Shown: positions 35,160 through 45,415, numbered from the stretch's first letter. The stretch is 64,000 bases of DNA from Paracoccus lutimaris (GCF_003337565.1 NZ_QPJL01000009.1:1-64000), one strand, 5' to 3'. Numbers and translations: made by a program. Notes: generated from the sequence alone by a model not told the origin.

Positions 35160-38100
35160 GGCGACGCTGGCGCAGGTCCGGGCGGCGGATCCCGGGCGCT
35201 CGACCTGGCTCACCGCCAATGCCGGTTCGGGCAAGACGCGGGTGCTGACCGACCGGGTGGCGCGGCTTTTGCTGGCCGGGACGGCGCCGGAAAAGATCCT
35301 GTGCCTGACCTATACCAAGGCCGCCGCGACCGAGATGCAGAACCGCCTGCTGGCGCGTCTGGGCAAATGGGCGATGCTGCCAGAACCCGATCTGCGCGCC
35401 GAGCTGGCCCGGCTGGGCGAGGATAGCGGCGCGGCCCCCGACCTGCGCGCCGCGCGCCGCCTGTTTGCCCGCGCCATCGAGACGCCGGGCGGGCTGAAGG
35501 TCCAGACCATCCACAGCTTTTGCGCCGGGGTCCTGCGCGGCTTCCCGATCGAGGCCGGCGTGCCGCATGGCTTTACCGAACTGGACGACCGCAGCGCCGC
35601 CCTGATCCGCGCCGAGATCATCGAGGACATGGCGCGCGCGGCCGCGCCGGAACTTGACGACCTGCTGAGCCTGCATTCGGGCGAGAATCTCGACGCGTTC
35701 CTCTCCGGTCTGCGGGGGTTCGATGCCCCCGCCGACCGGGACGCGCTGTGGCGGGCCTCGGGTCTTGGTCCCGGCGAGGATCTGGACGGGCTTCTGGTCC
35801 GGACCTTTGCCGACGGGGCGCAGGTCATTCCCGCGCTGATCCCGCAGCTTCTGAAAAGCGGCGTGAACGACCAGAAGGCGGCGGCAAAGCTTGCCCTTGG
35901 CAACTGGGCGCAGCCCGGCGCGGCGGAACTGACGATCCTTGAGGATGTGCTGTTGACCGGGGCCAGCGCCAAGCTGCCCTTCAGCGCCAAATATGACAGC
36001 TTTCCGGCCAAGGCGCTGCGGCAGGGCGCGGCCTCGGACCTGATCGACGACCTTGCGATCCTGATGGAGCGGGTCGAAGCCGCCCGCCCCCGCCGCGTGG
36101 CGCTGTCCCATGCCGCGCGCACGCTGTCGCTGCACCGCTTCGCCCATGCCTTCCTGAGCCGTTACCGGGCGCAAAAATCCGCGCATGGCTGGCTGGATTT
36201 CGACGACCTGATCGACCGCACCGCCCGGCTTTTGTCGGAAAACAGCATGGCGCAATGGGTGCTGTTCCGGCTGGATGGCGGCATCGACCATATTCTGGTC
36301 GATGAGGCGCAGGATACCAGCCCTGCGCAATGGCAGGTGATCGAGCGGCTGACCGACGAATTCACTGCCGGCCATGGTAGCCGTGAAGGCGGGCGCAGCC
36401 TGTTCGTGGTCGGCGACCCGAAACAGTCGATCTATTCGTTCCAGGGCGCCGATATCGCCGTGTTCGAGACCCGCCGCGCGGGCTTTGCCGCCGCGTTCGA
36501 GGCGATCCAGAACCCCATGCAGGTGCTGGAACTGCGCCACAGTTTCCGCTCGTCGACCGCAATCCTGTCGCTGGTCGATCAGGTCTTTGCGGGCGATGCG
36601 GCCCGGGGCTTGGGCGATCCGCCCCGGCATCGCGCCTTTCGCGCCGAGATGCCGGGCCGCGTCGATCTGTGGCCAGGGGTCCCCAAGCCCGAAAAACCCG
36701 ATCCCGGCGACTGGACCGATCCCGTCGATCTGCCGGCGGAAAACTCGGAAACCACCCAGCTTGCCCGCGCCATCGCGACCGCGATCCGGGGCATGCTGGG
36801 CACCCCGATCTTTGACGCGAAATCCGGTGCGGTGCGCAGGATCCGCGCGGGCGACGTGCTGATCCTTGTGCAGCGCCGCTCGGAGCTGTTTCAGGAAATC
36901 ATCGCGGCGCTGAAAGCCGCAAACCTGCCCGTCGCCGGGGCCGACCGGCTGAAGCTGGCCGGCGAAATGGCCGTGCGCGACATTCGCGCCGTGCTCTCGG
37001 TCCTCGCCACGCCCGAGGATGACCTGTCCCTGGCCGCCTGCCTGCGCTCGCCGCTCTTCGGGCTGACCGAGGACCAGCTTTACCGCCTTGCCGCGGGACG
37101 CAAGCGGGGCGAATACCTGTGGCGGCGGCTGCGCGAGTCCGGCCATCGCGCGGCGGTTGACCTGCTGTCGGACCTGATGGGCCAGACCGGCTTCATGCGC
37201 CCCTATGACCTGATCCAGCGCCTGTTGATCCGCCATGCCGGGCGCGAGCGGCTGATCGCCCGGCTTGGAGCCGAGGCGCAGGATGGCATCGACGAGCTGC
37301 TGTCGCAGGCGCTGAGCTACGAATCCAGCGAAACCCCTTCGCTGACCGGATTTCTGGTCTGGCTGACCGGCGACGATGTCGAGGTCCGCCGCCAGCCCAG
37401 CAGCGCGGGCGAACATGGCGAGGGGTTGATCCGGGTGATGACGGTCCATGGCTCAAAGGGTCTGGAAAGCCCCGTCGTCATCATGCCCGACAGCGCCAGG
37501 CGCAAACCCCCGCGCGAGGGGCAGGTGCTGGTCGCGCCCGATGGCAGCGCGCTGTGGCGCGGCCGCAAGGGCGAGCGTCCCGATGCGGTCGAGGATCTGG
37601 CCGCGCATCTGACCGAACGCCAGTTGCAGGAACGAAAGCGGCTGCTTTATGTCGGCCTGACCCGCGCCGAAAGCTGGCTGATCGTCGCCGCAGCCGGGGA
37701 AACCGGGACGGATGAGGAAAGCTGGCATGCCATGGTCGAGGCGGGCTTTGGCCGCTCCGATCTGATTCAGACCCGCCTGCCCGCGCCCTGGGGCGGCGAG
37801 ATCCGGCGGCTGAGCTTTGGCGACTGGCCGGGTAGCGCGCCCGAGACGATCCGGATCGCCCCCGCAGCCATTGCCGCGCCCGACTGGCTGCGCGCTGCGC
37901 CGCCGCCCATGCCGGCCAAGCGCCGACCGGTGGCTGCGACCTCGCTGGGGGGCGCCAAGGTGATCTCGGGCGGCGACGGGGATGCCGAAGCCGCGATGCT
38001 GTTCGGCACGAGGCTGCATCTTTTGCTGGAACATCTGCCGGGCCGCGATGTCGGCGACTGGCCGGTGATCGCCCGCGACGTTCTGACTGACGCCGAGGGC

Positions 38101-38529
38101 GGCCTGCCCGAACCCGCCGCGCTGGCCGGCCTGCTGGACGAGGCGCAGGCGGTGCTGAGTGCCCCCGATCTGGCCGAGGTCTTTGACCTGCCCGAAGGCG
38201 CCGAGGTCATGCGCGAGCTGGCCCTTGCCGCGCCCTTGCCGGGCGTTGGAACGGTCTGGGGCAAGATCGACCGGCTTGTGATCACAAGGACCCGCGTGCT
38301 GGCGGTGGATTACAAATCGAACCGTGACGTGCCCGCTGTGCCCGAGGCCGTGCCTTTGGGCATCCTGCGGCAGATGGCCGCCTATCATGCGGCGCTGGCG
38401 GCGATCTGGCCGGATCGCGTGGTGGAAACGGCGGTCCTGTGGACCGCGACGCGCAGCCTGATGCCTCTGCCCGATGCGCTGATTTCGCGCGTGCTGGCGG
38501 GTCTTGACCCCGCGCGGTCGGGTGCCTAG
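35152..38529 (+). CDS. addA: AddA helicase-nuclease subunit (UvrD/RecB family)
   Basis: The 1125-residue protein has Walker [14 protein letters not shown] near residues 22-34, motif [14 protein letters not shown] near 384, and [12 protein letters not shown] near 765, typical of UvrD-type helicases. The C-terminal nuclease domain has [13 protein letters not shown] near residue 1050. AddA unwinds and cuts DNA from broken ends together with AddB. ATG at 35152 is preferred to a TTG at 35146 because AAAGG lies ten bases before it. The start lies inside the addB 3' end. Confidence 0.94.
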   Translation: MDEATLAQVRAADPGRSTWLTANAGSGKTRVLTDRVARLLLAGTAPEKILCLTYTKAAATEMQNRLLARLGKWAMLPEPDLRAELARLGEDSGAAPDLRAARRLFARAIETPGGLKVQTIHSFCAGVLRGFPIEAGVPHGFTELDDRSAALIRAEIIEDMARAAAPELDDLLSLHSGENLDAFLSGLRGFDAPADRDALWRASGLGPGEDLDGLLVRTFADGAQVIPALIPQLLKSGVNDQKAAAKLALGNWAQPGAAELTILEDVLLTGASAKLPFSAKYDSFPAKALRQGAASDLIDDLAILMERVEAARPRRVALSHAARTLSLHRFAHAFLSRYRAQKSAHGWLDFDDLIDRTARLLSENSMAQWVLFRLDGGIDHILVDEAQDTSPAQWQVIERLTDEFTAGHGSREGGRSLFVVGDPKQSIYSFQGADIAVFETRRAGFAAAFEAIQNPMQVLELRHSFRSSTAILSLVDQVFAGDAARGLGDPPRHRAFRAEMPGRVDLWPGVPKPEKPDPGDWTDPVDLPAENSETTQLARAIATAIRGMLGTPIFDAKSGAVRRIRAGDVLILVQRRSELFQEIIAALKAANLPVAGADRLKLAGEMAVRDIRAVLSVLATPEDDLSLAACLRSPLFGLTEDQLYRLAAGRKRGEYLWRRLRESGHRAAVDLLSDLMGQTGFMRPYDLIQRLLIRHAGRERLIARLGAEAQDGIDELLSQALSYESSETPSLTGFLVWLTGDDVEVRRQPSSAGEHGEGLIRVMTVHGSKGLESPVVIMPDSARRKPPREGQVLVAPDGSALWRGRKGERPDAVEDLAAHLTERQLQERKRLLYVGLTRAESWLIVAAAGETGTDEESWHAMVEAGFGRSDLIQTRLPAPWGGEIRRLSFGDWPGSAPETIRIAPAAIAAPDWLRAAPPPMPAKRRPVAATSLGGAKVISGGDGDAEAAMLFGTRLHLLLEHLPGRDVGDWPVIARDVLTDAEGGLPEPAALAGLLDEAQAVLSAPDLAEVFDLPEGAEVMRELALAAPLPGVGTVWGKIDRLVITRTRVLAVDYKSNRDVPAVPEAVPLGILRQMAAYHAALAAIWPDRVVETAVLWTATRSLMPLPDALISRVLAGLDPARSGA

Positions 38530-38582
38530 CTGTTTGGGGACGTTCCTGCCGGCATGATCCGGCGCATCGCAGGAGATTTCCC

Positions 38583-38903
38583 ATGGCGACCCACGCCGTA
38601 TCCGACGCCACCTTCGACAGCGAAGTCCGCGAATCCGCGACCCCGGTCGTGGTCGATTTCTGGGCTGAATGGTGCGGTCCCTGCCGCCAGATCGGCCCGG
38701 CCCTTGAGGAACTGGCCGCCGAATATGGCGACAAGGTCAAGATCGTCAAGGTGAACGTGGACGAGAACCCCGAAAGCCCCGCCCAGCTTGGCGTGCGCGG
38801 CATTCCGGCGCTGTTCCTGTTCAAGGACGGCCAGGTCGTCTCGAACAAGATCGGCGCGGCGCCCAAGGCCGCGCTGAAGGCCTGGATCGACGACGCGATC
38901 TGA
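38583..38903 (+). CDS. trxA: Thioredoxin
   Basis: The 106-residue thioredoxin has the active site [13 protein letters not shown] at about residues 27-39 and the cis-proline segment RGIPALFLF near 72. It reduces protein disulfides and feeds ribonucleotide reductase, peroxiredoxins and methionine sulfoxide reductases. AGGAG precedes the ATG. It follows addA by 53 bp, a neighbourhood seen in related bacteria, and may have its own promoter there. Confidence 0.96.
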   Translation: MATHAVSDATFDSEVRESATPVVVDFWAEWCGPCRQIGPALEELAAEYGDKVKIVKVNVDENPESPAQLGVRGIPALFLFKDGQVVSNKIGAAPKAALKAWIDDAI

Positions 38904-38936
38904 TCGCGGCTATGAGTTCATAACGGGGGCGGCGGG

Positions 38937-39839
38937 TCAGATCGGCCAGCCGCCCCTGCGCATTTGGGCAAGAATCCGTTCGCCCGCATCCGGGCGGCTG
39001 GCATTGACGGATTGCTGCTGCAGGAACCAGTAAAGATAGGCCGCGAATTCCGACTGCCGGGTTTCGGCCAGCGCCAGGGCGCGCTCGGCCCCCAGATCGG
39101 CCACATTCAGCCCGATATGGTGAAAGTCGATCTGTGCAAACAGCACTGCCGGCTTGCCCAGCAGATAGCCGTCAAAGGCCACGGCGCTGTTTTGCGTCAC
39201 CACAAAGGCGCAGTCGCGCAGCAGCATCGCCGTGTTGCCGCCGATGGTCAGGTTCGGATGGCGCGCGGCAAGATTTTCCAGCGCCTGCAGGTCGGCGGCG
39301 TCATAGTGCTCGCCCGGGTGCAGGGTGGCGGTCACCGGGCGGCCGGTGGCGGCGGTAAGGGTCAGCATCTCGACCGGGCTCATGGTCTGGAAGGACCGGC
39401 AGCGGCGGATATGGCCCTGCAGTGGCACCAGAACCGGTCCGTCGCGCCGGGGCGCGCGGCCCGGCAGGACGCGCTCGCGCAGGCGGTCGGCAAAGTCGCG
39501 GGCCTCGTCCGGATCGACGCCTTGCGGGTCGAAGCGGCTGCGCGCGACATGGAAACGCCAGCGCTGCGGGACCGGCTCGATCTGCCAGAACGGATAGTGA
39601 TAGGCGCGGCGAAAGGTCAGGGCGCGGTCATGGGTCGGCGGCTCCATGTGATAAAGCGCGTAGCCGTCCAGCCGGGGCGCGAGATGGCGGGCCTCGGGGC
39701 TGGTCTGGTGGAATTCGATGTGCCAGCCGGCGCCCTGAACCGCATGGCGCAGCACGTTCATGAAGTTGAACGTGCCGGCGCGCGAGGTTTCCAGCATCGT
39801 GCCGTCCAGATAGATACGCAGGGTCGGGGCATGGCTCAT
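38937..39839 (-). CDS. Putative surface-carbohydrate biosynthesis protein
   Basis: This 300-residue protein is not clearly recognised. The C-terminal half has a GT-B/capsule-type motif, NTAMLLRDCAFVVTQNSAVAFDG then YLLGKPAVLF near residues 208-240, resembling capsule polysaccharide proteins that bind nucleotide sugars. The N-terminal half has MEPPTHDRALTFRRAYHYPFW-like sequence of no known meaning (residues 66-86). The ATG at 39839 avoids overlap with the divergent hslV leader. It stands alone between trxA and hslV, so context adds little. Confidence 0.6.
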   Translation of the reverse strand: MSHAPTLRIYLDGTMLETSRAGTFNFMNVLRHAVQGAGWHIEFHQTSPEARHLAPRLDGYALYHMEPPTHDRALTFRRAYHYPFWQIEPVPQRWRFHVARSRFDPQGVDPDEARDFADRLRERVLPGRAPRRDGPVLVPLQGHIRRCRSFQTMSPVEMLTLTAATGRPVTATLHPGEHYDAADLQALENLAARHPNLTIGGNTAMLLRDCAFVVTQNSAVAFDGYLLGKPAVLFAQIDFHHIGLNVADLGAERALALAETRQSEFAAYLYWFLQQQSVNASRPDAGERILAQMRRGGWPI

Positions 39840-39924
39840 GCGCAGCAGGCTAGCGATTGCGGGCGGCTTGCGAAAGCCTGCCCGCGCCCATATCTGAGCG
39901 CCAAGACCATAGCGGAGAAGACGC

Positions 39925-40479
39925 ATGTCCGATGAGAAATTTCCCGGCTGGCACGGCACCACCATTCTGGCGGTGCGGCGCGGCGGCAAGGTCGTGGTGG
40001 CCGGCGACGGTCAGGTCAGCGTCGGGCAGACGGTGATGAAGGGCACGGCGCGCAAGGTGCGCCGCCTCAAGCCCGGCGGGCATGACGTGGTGGTGGGCTT
40101 TGCCGGCTCGACCGCCGATGCCTTCACGCTGCTGGAGCGGCTGGAGAAGAAGCTGGAGGCGGCACCGGGGCAATTGGCGCGGGCCTGTGTCGATCTGGCC
40201 AAGGACTGGCGCATGGACAAGTATCTGCGCAATCTGGAGGCCATGCTGATCGTGACCGATGGGCGCGAGATCTTCGTGGTGACCGGCGCGGGCGACGTGC
40301 TGGAGCCCGAGCATGACGTGGCGGCCATCGGCTCGGGCGGGAATTTCGCGCTGGCTGCGGCGCGCGGGCTGATGGCAAGCGATCTGGATGCCGAGGGCGT
40401 GGCCCGCGCGGCCATGGCGATCGCGGCCGATATCTGCGTCTATACGAACGACAATCTGACGGTTGAGGTGCTGGGTTAG
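39925..40479 (+). CDS. hslV: ATP-dependent protease HslVU, peptidase subunit
   Basis: The 184-residue protein is the proteasome-like threonine peptidase of HslVU. The catalytic threonine is in [11 protein letters not shown] near residue 12, exposed after removal of the N-terminal residues. It forms double hexamers that cap with HslU. CGGAG precedes the ATG. Its stop codon touches a GC-rich palindromic repeat that occupies the spacer before hslU. Confidence 0.96.
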   Translation: MSDEKFPGWHGTTILAVRRGGKVVVAGDGQVSVGQTVMKGTARKVRRLKPGGHDVVVGFAGSTADAFTLLERLEKKLEAAPGQLARACVDLAKDWRMDKYLRNLEAMLIVTDGREIFVVTGAGDVLEPEHDVAAIGSGGNFALAAARGLMASDLDAEGVARAAMAIAADICVYTNDNLTVEVLG

Positions 40480-40536
40480 GGGGCTCTGCCCCCGGCCCTT
40501 CGGGCCTCCCCCGGGATATTTGGGCATGAAAGAAGG
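40479..40536 (+). repeat. GC-rich palindromic (REP-like) element, intergenic copy
   Basis: The element starts in the last base of the hslV stop codon. It has a first hairpin GGGGGC-TCT-GCCCCC, a second hairpin GGCCC-TTC-GGGCC, then CCCCGGGATATTTGG and ATGAAAGAA. A second copy with the same order and the same orientation-specific tail lies on the minus strand at 63337-63388. It may act as an RNA stem between hslV and hslU or be a mobile repeat. Confidence 0.75.
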
Positions 40537-40573
40537 GCTTTTGCCTCCGTGCCCGTGACAGGAAAGGTGGAAC

Positions 40574-41881
40574 ATGAGTGATTTGACCCCGCGCGAGATC
40601 GTGTCCGAGCTGGATCGCTTTATCATCGGGCAGAAGGACGCCAAGCGCGCGGTCGCCGTGGCGCTGCGCAATCGCTGGCGCCGGAAGCAGCTGGGCGATG
40701 ATCTGCGCGATGAGGTCTATCCCAAGAACATCCTGATGATCGGGCCGACCGGGGTCGGCAAGACCGAGATCTCCCGCCGTCTGGCCAAGCTGGCGCGAGC
40801 GCCGTTTCTGAAGGTCGAGGCGACGAAATTCACCGAAGTCGGCTATGTCGGCCGTGATGTCGAGCAGATCATCCGCGATCTGGCCGATGCTGCCATCATC
40901 GAGACCCGCGAGCGCATGCGCGACGAGGTCAAGGCGCGGGCTCATAAGTCCGCCGAGGATCGCGTTGTCGCCGCTTTGGCCGGCGAGAATGCCCGCGAGC
41001 AGACGCGCGAGATGTTTCGCGACAAGCTCAAGCGCGGAGAGCTGGACGATACCGTGATCGAGCTGGAGGTTCAGGACAATTCCAACCCCTTCGGCATGAT
41101 GGAGGTGCCCGGCCAGCCGCCCGGCGCCATGGGCGGCATGATGGACCTGTCGGGGCTGATGAAGGCCTTTGGCGGGCGCCGGGTGCGGCGCAAGGTGACC
41201 GTTTCGGAAAGCTATGAGCTGCTGATCGCCGAAGAGGCCGACAAGCTTCTGGATGACGAGGCGGTCAAGGCCGCCGCGCTTGAGGCGGTGCAGGAAAACG
41301 GCATCGTCTTTATCGACGAGATCGACAAGGTCGCCGCCCGGCAAGAGGCGCGCGGCGGCGATGTCAGCCGCGAGGGGGTGCAGCGCGACCTGCTGCCCTT
41401 GATCGAGGGGACTACCGTCAGTACGAAATACGGGCCGGTCAAGACCGACCATATCCTGTTCATCGCCAGTGGCGCGTTCCACATCGCCAAGCCTTCGGAT
41501 CTGCTGCCGGAATTGCAGGGGCGCCTGCCGATCCGGGTCGAGCTGCGTGCCCTGACCGAAGAGGATTTCATCCGCATCCTGACCGAGACGGACAATGCCC
41601 TGACGCTGCAATATACCGCGCTGATGGCGACCGAGGGCGTCGTGGTCAGCTTTACCGAGGATGGCATCCGGGCGCTGGCGCGGATCGCGGCCGAGGTGAA
41701 TGGCTCGGTCGAGAATATCGGCGCGCGGCGGCTATATACCGTCATCGAGCGGGTCTTCGAGGAGCTGTCCTTTACCGCCCCCGACCGCTCGGGCGAGAAG
41801 GTGACGGTGGACGCGGCTTTCGTCGAGAAGCATCTGGGGGATCTCTCGCGTTCGACCGATCTGTCGCGTTACGTGCTGTAA
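40574..41881 (+). CDS. hslU: ATP-dependent protease HslVU, ATPase subunit
   Basis: The 435-residue AAA+ unfoldase starts [16 protein letters not shown] and has Walker [19 protein letters not shown] near residues 57-74 and Walker [15 protein letters not shown] near 243-256. The I domain lies between them and includes the flexible Gly-Met-rich segment near 175-195. It unfolds substrates and threads them into HslV. GGAAAGGTGG precedes the ATG. The family C-terminus that docks into HslV ends in DLSRYVL. Confidence 0.97.
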   Translation: MSDLTPREIVSELDRFIIGQKDAKRAVAVALRNRWRRKQLGDDLRDEVYPKNILMIGPTGVGKTEISRRLAKLARAPFLKVEATKFTEVGYVGRDVEQIIRDLADAAIIETRERMRDEVKARAHKSAEDRVVAALAGENAREQTREMFRDKLKRGELDDTVIELEVQDNSNPFGMMEVPGQPPGAMGGMMDLSGLMKAFGGRRVRRKVTVSESYELLIAEEADKLLDDEAVKAAALEAVQENGIVFIDEIDKVAARQEARGGDVSREGVQRDLLPLIEGTTVSTKYGPVKTDHILFIASGAFHIAKPSDLLPELQGRLPIRVELRALTEEDFIRILTETDNALTLQYTALMATEGVVVSFTEDGIRALARIAAEVNGSVENIGARRLYTVIERVFEELSFTAPDRSGEKVTVDAAFVEKHLGDLSRSTDLSRYVL

Positions 41882-41882
41882 G

Positions 41883-41907
41883 GGAACCGGGCGGCGTCCA
41901 TATCGTT
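41883..41907 (+). promoter_or_regulatory. EcfG-type promoter before a small membrane protein gene
   Basis: GGAAC at 41883-41887 and CGTT at 41904-41907 are separated by exactly 16 bases, a full match to the EcfG consensus. The start codon of the 59-residue membrane protein lies 28 bases after the -10, so the message would have a short leader. The site is just after the hslU stop codon. Confidence 0.7.
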
Positions 41908-41935
41908 GAGGCATAAGCCAATACGGGGACGCCGC

Positions 41936-42115
41936 ATGAAGTTCATCATCGCCACCATCATCTTTGCCCTCGATGTCTGGGCAATCGCCTCGATCATCAA
42001 CAGCAATGAATCGAACGGCACCAAGCTGATCTGGATCCTTCTGGTGGCCTTGCTGCCGGTGGTGGGCCTGATCATCTGGTGGTTCGCCGGACCCAAGGCG
42101 AATTATTCAAGCTGA
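41936..42115 (+). CDS. Small two-helix membrane protein (PLDc_N-like), probable stress gene
   Basis: This 59-residue protein has two hydrophobic helices, at about residues 2-18 (KFIIATIIFALDVWAIASI) and 29-48 (IWILLVALLPVVGLIIWWFAG), linked by an SNESNGTK loop. The pattern with N-terminal Asp-x-W and the G-I-W-W-F-x-G-P-K end matches the phospholipase D N-terminal (PLDc_N) type of short membrane proteins. Function is unknown. It has its own EcfG-type promoter, which suggests expression in the general stress response, and GGGGA before the ATG. Confidence 0.8.
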   Translation: MKFIIATIIFALDVWAIASIINSNESNGTKLIWILLVALLPVVGLIIWWFAGPKANYSS

Positions 42116-42182
42116 CGGCATTTTGGCCCGCGCGGGGCGCGTCCTGCCCTTGCGCGGACCGGATCTGCTGGCGGCGGCGACT

Positions 42183-42779
42183 CTACCGCCTGAGATAGAC
42201 GTAATAGGCGCCCTCGCCGCCATGGCGGCGATGGGCGGGCCGCACCTGCAGCACGATGGCGTTCAAGGGCGGCATATGCAGCCAATGCGGCACGTTGTGG
42301 CGCAGCGCGCCGGGGCGGACGGGCAGCGGCGCATCGGGGCCGCCCTCGCGGCCCTTGCCGGTGATGACCAGAACAAGGCGTTTTCCGGCGGCCTGCGCCT
42401 GCAGGACAAAGCGGATCAGCACCGGCTGGGCCACGGCCAGCGTCATGCCATGCAGGTCGATCCGGGCCTCGGGGGCGACCTTGCCGCGGGTCATCTGGCG
42501 ATGGGTCTTGTGATCCATGCGCAGGGGTTGGTTGTGCAGCGCTTCGCGCGGGGGCGGGGACAGATCGATCCGGGTGCTGCCGCCGGTCCGCTTGCCGCCC
42601 AGTGTCAGGCCGGTCAGCGCGACCGGTTCGCGCGGGGCGGGTTTGGCAAGCAGCGCGGGTTTCGTATTGTCGGCCAGAGGCGCGCTTTTCTTGCGCGCGG
42701 GATGCATGGGCACCGCTGTCGCGGCGATGCGGGACCAGAGGGCCTTGTCCTCGGCCGAAAGTCCGCGCCGCCGTGCCAT
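42183..42779 (-). CDS. Smr-domain (MutS2 C-terminal-like) protein
   Basis: The 198-residue protein has a variable N-terminal region rich in Ala, Pro and Lys and a C-terminal Smr domain (about 105-198) with IDLHGMTLAVAQ, VLVITGKGREGG and a terminal HGGEGAYYVYLRR. Smr domains nick DNA or RNA. The bacterial stand-alone role is unsettled. It lies three bases after timA on the same strand; in many relatives an mltA gene stands between them. Confidence 0.9.
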   Translation of the reverse strand: MARRRGLSAEDKALWSRIAATAVPMHPARKKSAPLADNTKPALLAKPAPREPVALTGLTLGGKRTGGSTRIDLSPPPREALHNQPLRMDHKTHRQMTRGKVAPEARIDLHGMTLAVAQPVLIRFVLQAQAAGKRLVLVITGKGREGGPDAPLPVRPGALRHNVPHWLHMPPLNAIVLQVRPAHRRHGGEGAYYVYLRR

Positions 42780-42782
42780 CGT

Positions 42783-43430
42783 TCAGGCCGTGGCGACAAG
42801 CTGCCAGTTGGGATCGGCGGCGCCCATATGGCGGGCAAAGGTCCAGACGTCGCGCTGTTTGCGCGCGGCCTTGGGATCGCCCTCGATCACATTGCCCTCG
42901 GCATCGCGGGTGGCGACGATCATCTCGCCGACGAAGCGGACGGAAAGCTCGGCCATGCCGGTAGCGCGGTTGAACTCGGCCTCGGCCAGCGCGGTTTCGC
43001 GGGTGCCCAGGAATTCGGCCGTGGTGGTCAGGTTGCGGGCCTGACGGTCGGCAATGACGGTTTCAAACGCCTCGGCCACGGGCGGGGCCAGAAAGGCGCG
43101 CACCTCGGACAGATCGCCGCGCTCAAAGGCCATCAGGATCATTTCATAGGCGGATTTCGCGCCGGTCAGGAACGGGCCAACGGCGAATTGCGGCTCGACC
43201 GATTTCATCTCGGCCAAGGCCTTGGCATTGGCGCTGCCCGGCTCGGCATGGTCGGTGATGTCGTTATCGGCGTCACCGTCAATCACCTCAAAGCGCTTGC
43301 GCTGCGCCGGCTCTTCGGGCAGGCGCGGCGATTCAAACCCGTCGCGCGTGCCCAGAACCCCGCGCAGGCGCAGGATCAGAAACACGGCAATGGCGCCCAG
43401 GACGAGCAATTGCAGCAGGGGGTTCGACAT
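42783..43430 (-). CDS. Tim44/TimA-family putative adaptor protein
   Basis: This 215-residue protein has an N-terminal membrane anchor (residues 3-20) and a C-terminal Tim44-like domain (about 75-210) with AYEMILMAFERGDLSEVRAFL and the closing DVWTFARHMGAADPNWQLVAT. Alphaproteobacterial TimA is an inner-membrane protein related to the mitochondrial import motor part Tim44; its bacterial role is unknown. It is divergent from fxsA, with 111 bp between the starts. Confidence 0.88.
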   Translation of the reverse strand: MSNPLLQLLVLGAIAVFLILRLRGVLGTRDGFESPRLPEEPAQRKRFEVIDGDADNDITDHAEPGSANAKALAEMKSVEPQFAVGPFLTGAKSAYEMILMAFERGDLSEVRAFLAPPVAEAFETVIADRQARNLTTTAEFLGTRETALAEAEFNRATGMAELSVRFVGEMIVATRDAEGNVIEGDPKAARKQRDVWTFARHMGAADPNWQLVATA

Positions 43431-43541
43431 CGACGGACCTAACGAGCTTTGTAACGGCGGTTCAGGATGCTTATGTAGGGTGCAAGCCGGCCCAAGTCCA
43501 GTTTGGTGCCGCAAATGGGATAGGTTCGAGGATAGACTTTC

Positions 43542-44087
43542 ATGTGGCTGTTGCTGCCGTTCGTGGTTCTGCCGATCATCGAGATCGCGCTGTTCATTCA
43601 GGTCGGGGGGGTGATCGGTGTCTTGCCGGTCATCGCGCTGGTTCTGGCCTCGGCTGTGGGGGGCGTGGCGATCATGCGCCGGCAGGGCGCGCGGGCGGCA
43701 CAGGACGTGCAGCGGGCGATGCAGGATTTCACCGATCCGGCGCGGCCGATGGCGCATGGCGCGCTGCGCATGATCGGGGCCGTGCTGATGGTGGTGCCGG
43801 GCCTGTTCACCAGCGCGCTGGGGCTTTTGCTGCAGGTGCCGCCGCTGCGCGACCTGATCCTGCGGCGGATGGCGGCGCGGGTGCGGGTCTCGGGGACGGG
43901 GTTCGGCCATGGGCCGGGTGCGGGATTTGGCGCGGATTACCCCTCGGGGCGGCGGCGCGATGAGGGCGTGATCGACGGCGAATATTCGGTGCAGGACGAT
44001 CCGCCCGCGCCGGTGCGCGAGGGGCTGACCGATCAAAGCGAAAACGCTGCACCCCGCCGCGGCAATTCCGGCTGGACGCAGCATTGA
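43542..44087 (+). CDS. fxsA: FxsA-family membrane protein
   Basis: The 181-residue inner-membrane protein has FxsA features: MWLLLPFVVLPIIEIALFIQVG at the start, three or four hydrophobic segments in residues 1-105, and MIGAVLMVVPGLFTSALGLLLQVPP near residues 77-100. In E. coli, FxsA overproduction relieves exclusion of phage T7 by F plasmids; its normal role is unclear. The C-terminal tail is hydrophilic. GAGGA precedes the ATG and secB follows by 49 bp. Confidence 0.9.
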   Translation: MWLLLPFVVLPIIEIALFIQVGGVIGVLPVIALVLASAVGGVAIMRRQGARAAQDVQRAMQDFTDPARPMAHGALRMIGAVLMVVPGLFTSALGLLLQVPPLRDLILRRMAARVRVSGTGFGHGPGAGFGADYPSGRRRDEGVIDGEYSVQDDPPAPVREGLTDQSENAAPRRGNSGWTQH

Positions 44088-44136
44088 GCGCGGGGCGCGG
44101 CAATGCTAGAACCCGCGCAGTTCCGAGGAGATTTCG

Positions 44137-44655
44137 ATGACCGATGAAACCACCAACGGCGCCCCCGAGGCGCCGAAAACCGAACAGGCCGGCGTGCGGC
44201 TGCAGATCCTGACCCAATACACGCGCGACCTGTCGTTCGAGAACGCGGTGGCGCAAAAAGGCCTGCCCTCGGGCGAGGTCCAGCCCGAAATCAGCGTGCA
44301 GGTCAGCCTGGACGCCCGCAAGCGCCCGACCGAGCATCAATACGAGGTCGTCACCAAGTTCCGCGTGCAATCGGTCAATGCCAAGGACAAGGCACCGCTG
44401 TTCCTGTGCGAGCTGGATTACGGCGGCATCTTCCATATCGAGGGCGTGCCCGAGGATCAGATGCACCCCTTCCTGATGATCGAATGCCCGCGCATGATGT
44501 TCCCCTATGTGCGGCGCATCGTGTCGGACATGACCCGCGATGGCGGATTCCCGCCCTTCAACATGGATCCGATCGATTTCGTGGCGCTGTATCGGCAGGA
44601 AATCGCGCGGCGGATGCAGTCGGGCGAGCGTCCGGCCAACCAGCCGCTGTCCTGA
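44137..44655 (+). CDS. secB: Protein-export chaperone SecB
   Basis: The 172-residue chaperone binds unfolded preproteins and hands them to SecA. Typical segments are LQILTQYTRDLSFENA near residues 23-38, FLCELDYGGIFHIEGV near 89, and ECPRMMFPYVRRIVSDMTRDGGFPP in parts near 110-135. AGGAG lies just before the ATG. The neighbours fxsA and timA reflect a conserved alphaproteobacterial export-related cluster. Confidence 0.96.
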   Translation: MTDETTNGAPEAPKTEQAGVRLQILTQYTRDLSFENAVAQKGLPSGEVQPEISVQVSLDARKRPTEHQYEVVTKFRVQSVNAKDKAPLFLCELDYGGIFHIEGVPEDQMHPFLMIECPRMMFPYVRRIVSDMTRDGGFPPFNMDPIDFVALYRQEIARRMQSGERPANQPLS

Positions 44656-44803
44656 GAGTTTCACATTGTCGTGAGGTCCGTGGGTCTGCCGGCCTGCGGG
44701 CCTTTCGCATGTCCGGCCCCGCGCGATCCGCCGGCGCGTGATCCGGTGGCGGGCTGCGGGGGATGCGGCTAGGGTTCGGTCCTGTCCGGCAGAGGGGTGA
44801 CTG

Positions 44804-45415
44804 ATGGCGAAGCAAGCGAAACGGGCCTGGCAAAGGATGCTGTCGGGACGCAGGCTGGACCTGCTGGACCCGACGCCGATGGATATCGAGATTTCGGACA
44901 TTGCCCATGGCCTTGCCTTCGTGGCGCGCTGGAACGGCCAGACCCATGGCGACTGGGCCTATAGCGTGGCCGAACATTCGCTGCTGGTCGAAGAGATCTT
45001 TGCCCGGGGCGAGCATGGCCGCGACCCGCGCTGGCGGCTGGCGGCGCTTCTGCATGACGCGCCCGAATATGTCATTGGCGACATGATCTCGCCGGTCAAG
45101 GCGGCGCTTGGCGGCGAATACGGAGAGATGGACACGCGGCTGGCGGCGGCCATCCATCGCCGCTTTGGCCTGCCCGCACAGCTGCCCGTGGCGATCAAGC
45201 GCGCGATCAAGCAGGCCGACCGGATTTCAGCATGGCTTGAGGCGGTCCAGATCGCCGGATTTTCCCGCGCCGAGGCCGACCGGCTGTTCCCGATACCAAG
45301 GCTGGATCTGCTGGAGGGGCTGGAAATCCGCCTGCGCCCGCCGCGCGAAACCCGCAATGCCTATCTGGCCCGGTTCGACGGGCTTATCGCGGAAATCGAC
45401 CAAAGCAGCCGGTAG
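44804..45415 (+). CDS. HD-domain hydrolase (YfbR/nucleotidase-like)
   Basis: This 203-residue protein has an HD metal site: YSVAEHSLLVEEI near residues 53-65 (H57) and AALLHDAPEYVIGDM near 79-93, matching YfbR-type 5'-deoxynucleotidases and related phosphohydrolases. It is cytoplasmic. AGAGGGG precedes the ATG. It is the last rightward gene of this block. The exact substrate is not known. Confidence 0.85.
   Translation: MAKQAKRAWQRMLSGRRLDLLDPTPMDIEISDIAHGLAFVARWNGQTHGDWAYSVAEHSLLVEEIFARGEHGRDPRWRLAALLHDAPEYVIGDMISPVKAALGGEYGEMDTRLAAAIHRRFGLPAQLPVAIKRAIKQADRISAWLEAVQIAGFSRAEADRLFPIPRLDLLEGLEIRLRPPRETRNAYLARFDGLIAEIDQSSR

Noticed and set aside
35041-37449. 802-codon minus-strand open frame opposite addA
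   Set aside because: It is a shadow of addA, with no ribosome site or recognisable domain. AddA motifs are intact on the other strand.
44656-44803. Spacer between secB and the HD hydrolase gene as an RNA gene
   Set aside because: No tRNA-like arms, conserved riboswitch pattern or terminator is visible; it is only G+C-rich spacer.
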